From: a virus
Length of the DNA stretch: 64,000 bases
Strand: one strand, 5' to 3'
Virus record (IMG/VR): IMGVR_UViG_3300044734_000006
Location: 1 to 64,000 of that record
Shown in pieces: positions 1 to 7,315 of the stretch (its first letter is position 1; each line of letters starts with the position of its first letter). The position numbers and the translations under genes were made by a program. The notes under the pieces were generated by a model. It saw only the letters and a list, made by a program, of their open reading frames with translations, was not told where the DNA came from and made no database searches.

Positions 1-750
1 AAGTTCGCTCCGGTCGGTATCCTGCGGGCGGATGCGGCGGATGTAGTCGCGGAGCACCTTGCTCATGGCGTGCTTGGGAGTGTCGAGCGGGATCATCCGC
101 TCCTTGTTCCCCTTGCCGAAGACGCGCAGCAGCCAGTCTCCACGGCTGGTCTGGACGAGCGAGTCCAGCGTCATGAGCGGGATCTCGCAGCGCCGCACCC
201 CGCAGCGCACCATGAGTTCGACGATCACTCCGTCCCGGCCGCGGTCGCGGGAGTTGAATGCAGCCGTGCCGTCAGCGGTGCGCGCGAACGCCGTGACGCT
301 GAGCAGGCGGCGCGTGGCCTCGGGGTCGATGGAGCGCGGCAGGAGTTGCGGTCCCTTCGGCGCCGGGGTGTCGAGCACGGCGCGGTCCTCGAGGTAGCCA
401 CGCTTGGCGCACCAGCGCAGGAACTGCTTCGTGACGCGGTAGTGGATGTTGATGGTCGAGGCGCTGAGGCCGGCGGATCCCTGCGGGCCACGGAGCGCGG
501 CAAGCTCGGACAGGAATCGCTCGAACACCGCCTCGGTCCACTCGGCAACGGCCCGGAGACCCGCCTCCTCGGCGAACTCCTGCGACCGACCGCGGAGCAC
601 CCAGCGGTAGTTGCGCATCGTCCCCTCCTCCCGCATCAGTCGTGTCTGCGCAGCGAGGAACTCGGTGACGGTCTCATCCCAGCCGCTCGGGCGGGGCTTC
701 TCGACCGCGACGGGCGCGGGGATGGGCGTGGGGCGCTGGACGGAACGCAT
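1..750 (-). CDS. int: Tyrosine recombinase / phage integrase (partial, C-terminus beyond window)
   Basis: The reading frame runs from the ATG at 750 off the left edge, giving 250 residues with no stop. The N-terminal half looks like a SAM-like core-binding domain: 'MRNYRWVLRGRSQEF' and 'STINIHYRVTKQFLRW'. The catalytic domain then starts with the first active-site arginine in 'MVRCGVRRCEIPLM' and continues to the beta-hairpin lysine region 'RVFGKGNKERMIPLD'. The HxxR, H/W and tyrosine boxes lie outside the window. A GGAGG site sits 5-10 nt upstream and a good promoter at 794-821. It should catalyse site-specific integration and excision of the phage; its divergent position next to the early genes is typical of temperate phages. 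The family call is firm; the specific att site is not visible. Confidence 0.93.
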   Translation of the reverse strand, partial: MRSVQRPTPIPAPVAVEKPRPSGWDETVTEFLAAQTRLMREEGTMRNYRWVLRGRSQEFAEEAGLRAVAEWTEAVFERFLSELAALRGPQGSAGLSASTINIHYRVTKQFLRWCAKRGYLEDRAVLDTPAPKGPQLLPRSIDPEATRRLLSVTAFARTADGTAAFNSRDRGRDGVIVELMVRCGVRRCEIPLMTLDSLVQTSRGDWLLRVFGKGNKERMIPLDTPKHAMSKVLRDYIRRIRPQDTDRSEL

Positions 751-793
751 GCGGGCCTCCTACGGGGCCACGATCAGGCTGTGAGCGCCGTTG

Positions 794-821
794 AGAATAC
801 GGGGGCTTCCAGCCGTGTCAA
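794..821 (-). promoter_or_regulatory. Sigma70-type promoter of the integrase gene
   Basis: On the minus strand TTGACA is followed after 16 nt by TATTCT, both close to consensus. The start site would be near 787, leaving a leader of about 37 nt before the integrase ATG at 750. Confidence 0.7.
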
Positions 822-1147
822 CCGCCGCTTTCGGATTTTCGTGCGGCTGTCGGCCTCGGACCCATCCTGCCTCGTGCCGAGATCGGCCTATCTCGCCCGG
901 AGATGGGCTCAGACCGTCGCGGTCGTCGGCGCAAGCTCGGTCTGTCAGCCGCCGCGGGTGAGGCGGTGTCTGCATAGGTCGTTGACACTGCGGGGATTTC
1001 TCCCTGCCTGTGGCTGTGATCACGTTCTCTGCGGTTCTCGTGTGCCTGTCGGGCGGCTGTCGTGGCCGCCTATGGTGCGCCGCTTTTTCATGAGCGTCAA
1101 GGCTCATGCCTGAAACCGACCGACCGACCCACGGAGGAACGCCGAAC
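822..1147. other. Intergenic region between integrase and early genes
   Basis: No convincing gene is seen here: the frames are interrupted or lack ribosome sites. A second TTGACA is present on the plus strand at 982-987, but no good -10 box lies 16-18 nt downstream. This is where phage attP and repressor operators are often found; I could not identify either directly. Confidence 0.4.
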
Positions 1148-1402
1148 GTGCTCACCGCCGACCCGGTGGCGAAGCCGCTCACCGCCTACCCATGCCCCGA
1201 GTGTGACGGCCCCACCCGCGTACTCACCACTCGCATGAGGGAGCGGAACGGTAACCCGTACGCCTTCCGCCAGCGGGTGTGTGAGGCGTGTGGCGAGAAG
1301 TTCAGCACACACGAACTGACGACCACCCGCGTCCATGCACTCCACGCCGCAGCCGAGGCGTTCGTCGTGCAGATGGCGCCCGACGAGACCACCGCGGCAT
1401 GA
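1148..1402 (+). CDS. NrdR-type zinc-ribbon protein
   Basis: The GTG at 1148 is preferred because GGAGG lies 10 nt upstream; an in-frame ATG at 1106 has no such site. The 84-residue product contains the four-cysteine zinc ribbon of the NrdR repressor: 'YPCPECDGPTRVLTTR' followed by 'RQRVCEACGEKFSTHEL'. In NrdR this ribbon binds NrdR boxes, while an ATP-cone domain of about 100 residues senses dNTPs; that cone is absent here. The protein is therefore a stand-alone DNA-binding ribbon, possibly affecting host ribonucleotide reductase genes or phage early promoters. The motif is clear; the regulatory target is inferred. Confidence 0.75.
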   Translation: MLTADPVAKPLTAYPCPECDGPTRVLTTRMRERNGNPYAFRQRVCEACGEKFSTHELTTTRVHALHAAAEAFVVQMAPDETTAA

Positions 1403-1425
1403 CAACCGCACAGGAGGACCGCATC

Positions 1426-2181
1426 ATGACCGACTTGGCGATCGTGGAAGATCGCGACACCGAGACCACGACGCTCGGCGAGACCGAGGCACGGGCGCTG
1501 ACGGAGCGCATCCGCACGCACTGGAACATCATCAAGGCGCCGCTGCAAGCCTTCGCCGCGCTGATGGCAGAGGCTGAGGACGGCAAGCCGTGGGAGGCGC
1601 TCGGCCACGGCACCGGGGAGACGGGCCGGCTGAAGTGGCTCCGCGAGGAGTTCAACATCGGCAGGGCGCAGTACTTCCGCATGCGCAAGGCAGCGACCGA
1701 CGAGGCGCGGCTGAGCAAGGCTGCGGGGACGACGCTGCAGATCCGCGAGTCCCACGTCCGAGGGATCCGCCCCGACCAGATCGGTGAGATCGCCGCGGCG
1801 GTGACCGAGAAGATCGGCGAGTCCAAGCTGACCCACGACGAGCGCATGGAGATCGTGCAGGCCGGACTGGCTGAGGCGCGGGCGAACTCTCCGGTCGGCA
1901 AGCCACGCCGCTACGTCGAGCATGGCGAGGTTGTTGACGCCGAGGTCACGCCTGTGATCGTGGAGTCCGCCCCGGCGGTACGGGCGGCGCCGAAGGGACG
2001 CAGGGTGAGCGACGAGAGCGTCGCCCATCTTGCCAAGGCGCTGGACATGCTGGCCGGGGTTGGTGTCCACGCCGAGGACATGGCACGGGGGTTGACCGCT
2101 AAGCAGGCGGCCGAGCTGCCGAGCCTCGAGGATGCCTACGAGTGGCTGACCGTGTTCTACGCCGCTCGGGCGAGTGTGTGA
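1426..2181 (+). CDS. Unknown early protein (251 aa), possible DNA-binding
   Basis: The start ATG at 1426 follows AGGAGG by 7 nt. The sequence is acidic at the N-terminus, then has an amphipathic helical stretch ('TERIRTHWNIIKAPLQAF') and a section 'GRLKWLREEFNIGRAQYFRM' resembling a helix-turn-helix. The C-terminal 60 residues are alpha-helical. I do not recognise the family. Its place between the zinc-ribbon gene and the replication module suggests a regulatory or replication-accessory role, which is inference only. Confidence 0.75.
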   Translation: MTDLAIVEDRDTETTTLGETEARALTERIRTHWNIIKAPLQAFAALMAEAEDGKPWEALGHGTGETGRLKWLREEFNIGRAQYFRMRKAATDEARLSKAAGTTLQIRESHVRGIRPDQIGEIAAAVTEKIGESKLTHDERMEIVQAGLAEARANSPVGKPRRYVEHGEVVDAEVTPVIVESAPAVRAAPKGRRVSDESVAHLAKALDMLAGVGVHAEDMARGLTAKQAAELPSLEDAYEWLTVFYAARASV

Positions 2182-2200
2182 CGGCTCAGTAGAACGAAAC

Positions 2201-2235
2201 GGGGCTCCGCGGCGCTTCACCTCGCCCGGAGCCCC
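2201..2235 (+). terminator. Stem-loop after the 1426-2181 gene
   Basis: GGGGCTCCG pairs with CGGAGCCCC across a 17-nt loop, 20 nt after the stop codon. There is no U-tract, so termination or mRNA-end stabilisation are both possible. Confidence 0.4.
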
Positions 2236-2271
2236 TGTCCAGCCCCATCCCTGCCAGGAGGAGCCAACCCC

Positions 2272-2319
2272 ATGAAGGAGGTCAGTGGTGACGACGATAC
2301 CACATACCGATACCCGTAG
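2272..2319 (+). CDS. Possible 15-residue leader peptide
   Basis: An ATG with AGGAG 8-12 nt upstream opens a 15-codon frame (acidic, ends YRYP) just before the replication initiator gene. It may be a leader peptide or a chance frame. The same stretch contains CGATACCAC and CATACCGA, words also found in the 36-bp promoter repeats at 22764 and 28201. Confidence 0.25.
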   Translation: MKEVSGDDDTTYRYP

Positions 2320-2382
2320 CGCAACCGTAAGTCTTGCCCACAGGATAGTCAGGCTTCACCTGCTGCCTCGGGTGGCGGCGCT

Positions 2383-3378
2383 GTGAGCGTCGAGGCTACC
2401 CGCTGGGTGTGGAAATTCTCGGTGGTCGGCGGTACCGACCGCCTCGTCCTGCTTGCCATCGCAGACTGCGCCAACGACTACGGCGGTAACTCTTGGCCAT
2501 CGATCAAAACCATCGCCGAGAAGTGCCGGGTATCCGAGGCCACCGTCCAACGGACGATCGCTAGGCTTCGGGATGCGGGGCACCTGGAGGTCGAGTACCA
2601 ATCCGGAGGATTCGAGGACACACCGGCGCGGCGCAGGCCCAACCGCTACAAGGTTGTCGGGGTCGCAGATTGCGACCCCACAGAATTGTCGGGGTCGCAA
2701 AACAGAATTGTCGGGGTCGCAAAACAGAATTGTCGGGGTCGCATGCAGGTGCGACCCGAACCAGAGACTCTGAACGTACAAGATATAAAACTAAAGCCTC
2801 CGTATGGTTCCAACGACGACCCTGCAGAGGTGTCCGTAGCAGAGGAGCCACGGCCTACGGCTCACGCTCCCCTCGGCGACGTCCCGCAGAACGAACGAGA
2901 CACGCAGCCCGAGCCAGCGCCACTTCGGTCGATCAGCACGCGAGAAGCCCTAGCCGCGATGTTCGCCACGACGCGAGCAGATGCGAACGGGAGTGATATT
3001 GCGCCGCCGCCCTCCTCGCCGCCCACGGACCCCACGAACGGCCACCATCCGCCGGCCAACGGCAAGCCCGACCTAGAGGCGGTCGTGGCGGTCTACAACG
3101 CCAACCGAGGCACCCTGCCGAGTGTCCGCAAGGTACCGAGCAGCCCCAACGCTCGGAGTGCTCTGCTCCGGATGTGGGAAGACGCGGACGGCGACGTTGC
3201 GCTGATCGGGATGGCGGTCAAGGCAGCGTCGCAGGATCCGCACTACCAGGGCGGCGCAGACCATCACCCCTACGGGCTGGTCACGATCGCCCGGCACTTC
3301 GCTGAGCGGTGGCAGGGTATCGCTAGCCGGAAGCGTGAGCAGGACGCCGAGTTGGACCGCTGGCGGCCAGCGGAGTGA
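2383..3378 (+). CDS. Replication initiator (helix-turn-helix, lambda O-like role)
   Basis: The GTG at 2383 opens a 331-residue frame. Residues 10-75 form a winged helix-turn-helix like that of phage replisome organisers: 'NSWPSIKTIAEKCRVSEATV' followed by 'RTIARLRDAGHLEVEY'. The central part is a low-complexity linker encoded by the iterons at 2654-2757. The C-terminal 110 residues ('VVAVYNANRGTLPSVRKV') resemble the helicase-recruiting half of such initiators. It overlaps the DnaB gene by 4 nt (GTGA). The gene therefore encodes an initiator, contains its own binding sites and leads straight into the helicase gene, as lambda O and P do. The family name is inferred from architecture and context. 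Confidence 0.75.
   Translation: MSVEATRWVWKFSVVGGTDRLVLLAIADCANDYGGNSWPSIKTIAEKCRVSEATVQRTIARLRDAGHLEVEYQSGGFEDTPARRRPNRYKVVGVADCDPTELSGSQNRIVGVAKQNCRGRMQVRPEPETLNVQDIKLKPPYGSNDDPAEVSVAEEPRPTAHAPLGDVPQNERDTQPEPAPLRSISTREALAAMFATTRADANGSDIAPPPSSPPTDPTNGHHPPANGKPDLEAVVAVYNANRGTLPSVRKVPSSPNARSALLRMWEDADGDVALIGMAVKAASQDPHYQGGADHHPYGLVTIARHFAERWQGIASRKREQDAELDRWRPAE
2654..2757 (+). repeat. Iteron array (phage replication origin) inside the initiator gene
   Basis: Four direct copies of TTGTCGGGGTCGCA start at 2654, 2686, 2708 and 2730. The last three lie in perfect 22-bp units (CAGAATTGTCGGGGTCGCAA...), about two helical turns. Inverted copies lie at 2671-2681 (TGCGACCCCAC, pairing with copy 1 as a hairpin) and 2750-2757 (TGCGACCC). 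Because 22 is not a multiple of three, each copy is read in a different frame, so the repeats are maintained as DNA sites rather than as protein. This is the layout of lambda ori inside gene O. Confidence 0.85.
2777..2796. other. AT-rich putative DNA-unwinding element next to the iterons
   Basis: A 20-bp stretch beginning GTACAAGATATAAAACTAAA lies about 20 bp after the last iteron. It is markedly AT-rich against a GC-rich background. In iteron origins such a stretch melts first. Confidence 0.6.
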
Positions 3379-4685
3379 CCCTCAACCTGCCGACCGACGC
3401 TGACCTTGAGCGCCGCCTGCTGACGGTCTGCCTCGTCGACCCAGACGCCATCCACGTCGCCAGCGGGCATGTCGAGGCGGACGACCTCAGCGTCACTGCT
3501 AACGCGGCAGTGTTCAGGACGATGCGTCGGCTGGCGGACTGCGGGATCCCGGTCGGCCCGGAGTCGGTCATCGCGGACTTGCAGCGTGAGGGCGGTGGAA
3601 CCGAGGTGGATCTGTTCGTCGCGGGGCTGGTCACGGGGAACCACCGGAGGTCCATGCTGGAGTTCTACGCCCGGACGATCCGCGAGCTATCAGTGCGGCG
3701 GCGCCTGATCACCGCGGCCCGCGAGGTGGCGGTGATGGCCAGCCAGACGGGGCGCACGATCGAGTCGGTGCTCGAAACGGTGGCGACGCGCTACTCCGTG
3801 GCAGCGGACCTCAAGCGAGGATCGTCGGTGCCGCAGCAGGACGCGATGCGTGAGGCGTGGGGGAAGTGGGAGCGGCGGTTGCACTCCGGACCGCGCGGCA
3901 TCCCGACCGGGTTCCGCGACCTCGACCACATCACGGACGGCTGGATGGCCGAGGAGTTGATTATCGTCGCCGCGCGTCCCGGGGTCGGCAAGACGACGCT
4001 GCTGCTCCACCTCGCGCTCGCCGCTGCGAGGGCCGGCGAGCAGGTTCTGTTCGTCACCTTGGAGATGCCTACGGACGCTCTGCTGCGGCGTCTCGTGGCT
4101 TCGATCGCGATGATCCCGGAGCGGATGATCGACGGACGCATGACCGCCGGTATGACGACCAAGGCGGCGCTGGCAGCGGACGAACTCAACAATCTGCCGC
4201 TGTCGTGGATCAGCGAGGCGACGACGGTCTCTGAGTTGACCAAGCAGGTACAGGTGCACCGCCTGCGCCAGCAGTGCTCGGTACTGCTCGTGGACCAACT
4301 TGGCAAGCTGCGCCCTGCACGTAGTCGCGACAACCGCAACGGCGACGTGTCCGAGTTCAGCGACGGTCTCAAGCAGATCGCCCGGACGTGCAAGATCCCG
4401 GTGATCGCCGCGCATCAGTTCAGCCGTGCCGCGGCAGGGCTCGGCAAGGACCAGCATCCCGAACTGCACCACCTCCGAGACAGTGGCACGGTCGAGCAGG
4501 ACGCGGACATCGCTGTTCTCATGCACCGCCCGTGGGATGATGCGGACCGGCATGAGGGGCCGATCGAGGTGCATGTCGCCAAGAACCGTCGCAACGGCGC
4601 AGAGAAGACGACGCTGTACTACATCGGCGAGCAGACGCGGTTCGCCCCCGCCTTCTCTCCGCAGGTGTTGGCGAACGATGGATGA
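3375..4685 (+). CDS. dnaB: Replicative DNA helicase, DnaB family
   Basis: A 436-residue protein with the two DnaB domains. An N-terminal helical domain (about residues 1-105, 'DADLERRLLTVCLVDP') is followed by a RecA-like ATPase. Walker A is 'ARPGVGKTTLLLH' (200-212), Walker B 'SVLLVDQLGKLR', then 'IPVIAAHQFSR' and 'HHLRDSGTVEQDADIAVL', all hallmarks of the family. It should load on the origin in the preceding gene and unwind DNA ahead of the host polymerase. Start GTG overlaps the initiator stop by 4 nt; the stop overlaps the next gene by 8 nt. Confidence 0.95.
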   Translation: MTLNLPTDADLERRLLTVCLVDPDAIHVASGHVEADDLSVTANAAVFRTMRRLADCGIPVGPESVIADLQREGGGTEVDLFVAGLVTGNHRRSMLEFYARTIRELSVRRRLITAAREVAVMASQTGRTIESVLETVATRYSVAADLKRGSSVPQQDAMREAWGKWERRLHSGPRGIPTGFRDLDHITDGWMAEELIIVAARPGVGKTTLLLHLALAAARAGEQVLFVTLEMPTDALLRRLVASIAMIPERMIDGRMTAGMTTKAALAADELNNLPLSWISEATTVSELTKQVQVHRLRQQCSVLLVDQLGKLRPARSRDNRNGDVSEFSDGLKQIARTCKIPVIAAHQFSRAAAGLGKDQHPELHHLRDSGTVEQDADIAVLMHRPWDDADRHEGPIEVHVAKNRRNGAEKTTLYYIGEQTRFAPAFSPQVLANDG

Positions 4686-5079
4686 GGATGAACTCGAATC
4701 GCTCGCCACGCCGCCCATCGATGAGGACGCCTGCCGCACCGCTCGGGCTGCCGTGGAGGCCGCACGCGTGATCGCAAGGCGTACCGGCGACGATCTGCTC
4801 GAGGGCGTTGCGAACCGCGTGGAGGACGCCATCGAGGGCTACCGCGCCACGCCGTCTCTGTGGGCGGAAGGGATGTGCTACGCGAGGATTCAGCGGGTTG
4901 GTGCAGCGGAGTGGCTGGAGCGGGCGATGGTCGAACTGCGCTGGCATCTGGACAAGGCGATGGACGGCAGCAGCGTCGTACACCTGAGCGACTACGGACT
5001 GACGGAGGAGCAGGTGGCCATGTGCAAGGGTCGGCCGCTCCAGCAACCAACGACGATGGAGGGAGACTGGGATGCATGA
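4678..5079 (+). CDS. Unknown helical protein (133 aa)
   Basis: The ATG at 4678 lies inside the helicase gene end (8-nt overlap), giving a protein starting MDEDELESLATPP. It is alpha-helical and acidic with a central 'EAARVIARRTGDDLLEGVAN'. No recognised motif. Translational coupling to dnaB suggests a replication-related role, unproven. Confidence 0.7.
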   Translation: MDEDELESLATPPIDEDACRTARAAVEAARVIARRTGDDLLEGVANRVEDAIEGYRATPSLWAEGMCYARIQRVGAAEWLERAMVELRWHLDKAMDGSSVVHLSDYGLTEEQVAMCKGRPLQQPTTMEGDWDA

Positions 5080-5293
5080 CTTGTCCAGCGCGATGAGTGT
5101 TGCTGAGGAACTTGCGAAGCGCCACGACGGGCACTTCACGCTGATGCGGTTCACCACAGGATGGAAGGCTGTCTTCGGGACGCCGGACGTGTGGGTAGAG
5201 GACAGGGCGGCGATCTTCGCGCTGGAGATCCATGACACGGCGTATGGCGTGGTTGTTGATGCAATTATCCGCGAGCGAGCTGGGGTGCACTGA
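5072..5293 (+). CDS. Small unknown protein (73 aa)
   Basis: Starts with an 8-nt overlap to the previous gene, preceded by GGAGGG. The short alpha/beta sequence 'ELAKRHDGHFTLMRFTTGWK' has no identifiable family. It ends overlapping the start of the DUF5131 gene. Confidence 0.65.
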   Translation: MHDLSSAMSVAEELAKRHDGHFTLMRFTTGWKAVFGTPDVWVEDRAAIFALEIHDTAYGVVVDAIIRERAGVH

Positions 5294-6126
5294 TGCAGGC
5301 GACATCGATAGAGTGGGCCTCGGCTACATACAACCCGGTCACCGGCTGCACCCGCGTCAGCCCCGGCTGCGGTAAGCCACTGCCCGGATCCGAGGGCCAG
5401 CCGCATGGCAAGTGTTATGCGGAGACCTTCGCTGAGCGGTGGCGCGGGGTTCCGGGCCACGCCTACGAGCACGGCTTCGACGTGCAACTGCGCCCTGAGC
5501 GGTTGGAGCAGCCGTTGTCGTGGCGCAAGCCGTCACGGATCTTCGTCTGTAGCATGGCCGATCTGTTCCACGCGGACGTTCCGGCCGAGTACATCGAGCA
5601 GGTGTGGGACGTCTTCGAGCGTGCGCACTGGCATGAGTTCCTCGTGCTGACGAAGCGTGCAGAGAGGATGGAGCGTGTGGCGCGCAACCTCATGCATCGG
5701 TTCGATGACGAGTACCACGGCTACAGCGGCGGAAATCCGCTGGATAATGTGTGGTGCGGCACCAGCGTCGAGACGCCAACCTACTACGGCCGTATCCGTC
5801 ACCTGCAACGCACACCAGCCGCGGTGCGGTTCCTCTCGTGCGAGCCCCTCTTGGCGCCGCTGCCGGATCTGCCGCTCGGTGGCATCGACTGGGTGATTGT
5901 AGGGGCAGAGAGTGGTCCGGGAGCACGTCCTATGGACTTGTCCTGGGTAAGCGACATCATCCGCCAGTGTCGCGCTGCTGGTACGGCAGTTTTTGTGAAG
6001 CAGATGGGCGCGGTGTGGGCGCGCGAGCATGATGCACGAACTGCAGACGGCAAGCGCGACGTGAAGGGCCACAATATGGATCTGTGGCCTGCTGACCTGC
6101 AGGTGCGCGAGATGCCCGGCCGATGA
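5293..6126 (+). CDS. Phage Gp37/Gp68-like DUF5131 protein
   Basis: A 277-residue protein with the features of the DUF5131 family common in phages: the opening 'SIEWASATYNPVTGCTRVS', cysteines at 'GCTRVSPGCGK' and 'GKCYAETFAERW', the block 'RIFVCSMADLFHADVP', 'VLTKRAERM', 'NVWCGTSVETP' and 'VIVGAESGPGARPM'. The family is a TIM-barrel-like, cysteine-containing group of unknown biochemical role. The start follows the upstream stop directly, and the stop overlaps the next ATG, so it belongs to the early operon. Confidence 0.85.
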   Translation: MQATSIEWASATYNPVTGCTRVSPGCGKPLPGSEGQPHGKCYAETFAERWRGVPGHAYEHGFDVQLRPERLEQPLSWRKPSRIFVCSMADLFHADVPAEYIEQVWDVFERAHWHEFLVLTKRAERMERVARNLMHRFDDEYHGYSGGNPLDNVWCGTSVETPTYYGRIRHLQRTPAAVRFLSCEPLLAPLPDLPLGGIDWVIVGAESGPGARPMDLSWVSDIIRQCRAAGTAVFVKQMGAVWAREHDARTADGKRDVKGHNMDLWPADLQVREMPGR

Positions 6127-6404
6127 ATGGACGTGAGCCACAGATGGAGTTAGAGATGCACTTCCTGCGCAACTTCGGCAAGCCGCAGCACGAGGTCAGC
6201 CGATGCGACTACGAGCGCGCTTGCGAGGGGACCAACGTACCTTCGTACCAAGCGCCTGACCTGATGGACGCCTACGAGGAGCCGGGGCGGCTGTACGACG
6301 GTGCCACGGCCACGCGTGTGGTCTCGCAGGTGACGTGCTTACCCTGCCGCGACTGGTTGGCGCCACGACTGGATGACGACGGCGACCTGATGGTGCAGTC
6401 CTGA
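6123..6404 (+). CDS. Small cysteine-containing protein (93 aa)
   Basis: ATGA overlap with the DUF5131 gene. Cysteines at 'SRCDYERAC' and 'QVTCLPCRDWL' suggest a metal-binding knuckle. No named family; the 'CLPCRDWL' end resembles several other small proteins of this genome (for example 26533-26748, 'CLPCRQWLE'), so these may be distant paralogues. Confidence 0.65.
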   Translation: MNGREPQMELEMHFLRNFGKPQHEVSRCDYERACEGTNVPSYQAPDLMDAYEEPGRLYDGATATRVVSQVTCLPCRDWLAPRLDDDGDLMVQS

Positions 6405-6592
6405 TGGAGCCGTGCAAGTGTGGCGGGGAGATGTGGGGGCGGCCGGCGAGCAACAGTGGCGGATGGTGCTGCGCGTTCTGTCACCCTGACCCGCGCATCC
6501 TGATCGCTGAGTGGGTAGCTGCAGGCCGTCCCCCGTACAACGCGTGGCTCGCTGCAGGGCGTCCCGTACCGGCGCTGAGGCGTGCGGCATGA
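6404..6592 (+). CDS. Zinc-ribbon microprotein (62 aa)
   Basis: Cysteines in 'MEPCKCGGEMWG' and 'GWCCAFCHPD' form a plausible four-Cys zinc site. The tail contains a repeated phrase, 'WVAAGRPPYNAW' and 'WLAAGRPVPA'. Stop and start codons overlap both neighbours. Confidence 0.6.
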   Translation: MEPCKCGGEMWGRPASNSGGWCCAFCHPDPRILIAEWVAAGRPPYNAWLAAGRPVPALRRAA

Positions 6593-6810
6593 GGACCGCC
6601 ACGGACGACCGCGTAGCCGCGCTGGGTCTCCAGCTGGAGAGGATGCAGGCGCTCAACGTGGACCAGGGCAGGCACATCGCCAAGCTGATGCGTGAGCGTG
6701 CGGAGCAGGACGCAGTCATCGCCAGCCTGTACACAAAGATCGCGGAGCGGGACGCCGTGGTCATCGCAGTGTTGCAGCGCGAACTGGATACGTTGGAGGG
6801 TGCGGCGTGA
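6589..6810 (+). CDS. Coiled-coil microprotein (73 aa)
   Basis: ATGA overlap start. Almost the entire chain is predicted heptad helix ('RVAALGLQLERMQALNVD', 'RDAVVIAVLQRELDTLEG'). Function unknown. Confidence 0.6.
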   Translation: MRTATDDRVAALGLQLERMQALNVDQGRHIAKLMRERAEQDAVIASLYTKIAERDAVVIAVLQRELDTLEGAA

Positions 6811-7118
6811 GCGACTGCCGATTTGATCGCCGCTGGTACGACCACGGCGACGGCTCGCCGTGCCCCATGCCACCACTTTCGCCTACGGGGGCCGCATTCG
6901 GCTATGTGTACCCATGCCGCCGGGATCAGGGTGGACGTTGCGAGGCGTGGCATTGGTGCGTACCCGCTGCCGAGGCCGACGGCACCGAGGCAACGGCCCA
7001 AGCTGCACATGACGCAGGATTGCAGGCCATGGACCGCGCTGGCCTTACTCCCGACCATGGCGAGCATAGCCCCTGCTGGTGTTGCTGGGACATCCGCGTC
7101 GCTGGGGTAGTGAGATGA
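6807..7118 (+). CDS. Cysteine-rich unknown protein (103 aa)
   Basis: Coupled by a 4-nt overlap. Cysteine pairs and clusters at 'SDCRFDRRWYDHGDGSPC', 'YPCRRDQGGRCEAWHWC' and 'SPCWCCWDIR' suggest zinc binding. No family recognised. Confidence 0.6.
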   Translation: MSDCRFDRRWYDHGDGSPCPMPPLSPTGAAFGYVYPCRRDQGGRCEAWHWCVPAAEADGTEATAQAAHDAGLQAMDRAGLTPDHGEHSPCWCCWDIRVAGVVR

Positions 7119-7315
7119 GCAGCAACCCCGGCGGCTGCACGCCGCTCCGCATCCTCACCAAGCCGACGCAGTGGTCCCTGCACGAGGGCGGACACCTCAC
7201 CGTAGCCTGCGCCGCTGCAGCGCGCTATTCTGCCACCAACGGCCGCACAGGGCTCGGGATGGACCGCTCCTGCCCTGTGTGCCTGACGCTGCTGCTGGTA
7301 TGGGAGAAGCCGTGA
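7115..7315 (+). CDS. Small protein with histidine/cysteine motif (66 aa)
   Basis: ATGA overlap start. The sequence 'HEGGHLTVACAAAARYSAT' and end 'DRSCPVCLTLLLVWEKP' suggest a small zinc-binding fold. Stop overlaps the GTG of the methyltransferase gene. Confidence 0.6.
   Translation: MSSNPGGCTPLRILTKPTQWSLHEGGHLTVACAAAARYSATNGRTGLGMDRSCPVCLTLLLVWEKP

Noticed and set aside
70-1113. Long plus-strand frame opposite the integrase
   Set aside because: It is the antisense of the integrase gene and its promoter; no motif or ribosome site, and the minus strand has clear catalytic residues.
3690-4832. 380-codon frame opposite dnaB
   Set aside because: Shadow of the helicase gene in GC-rich sequence; Arg/His-rich with no domain.
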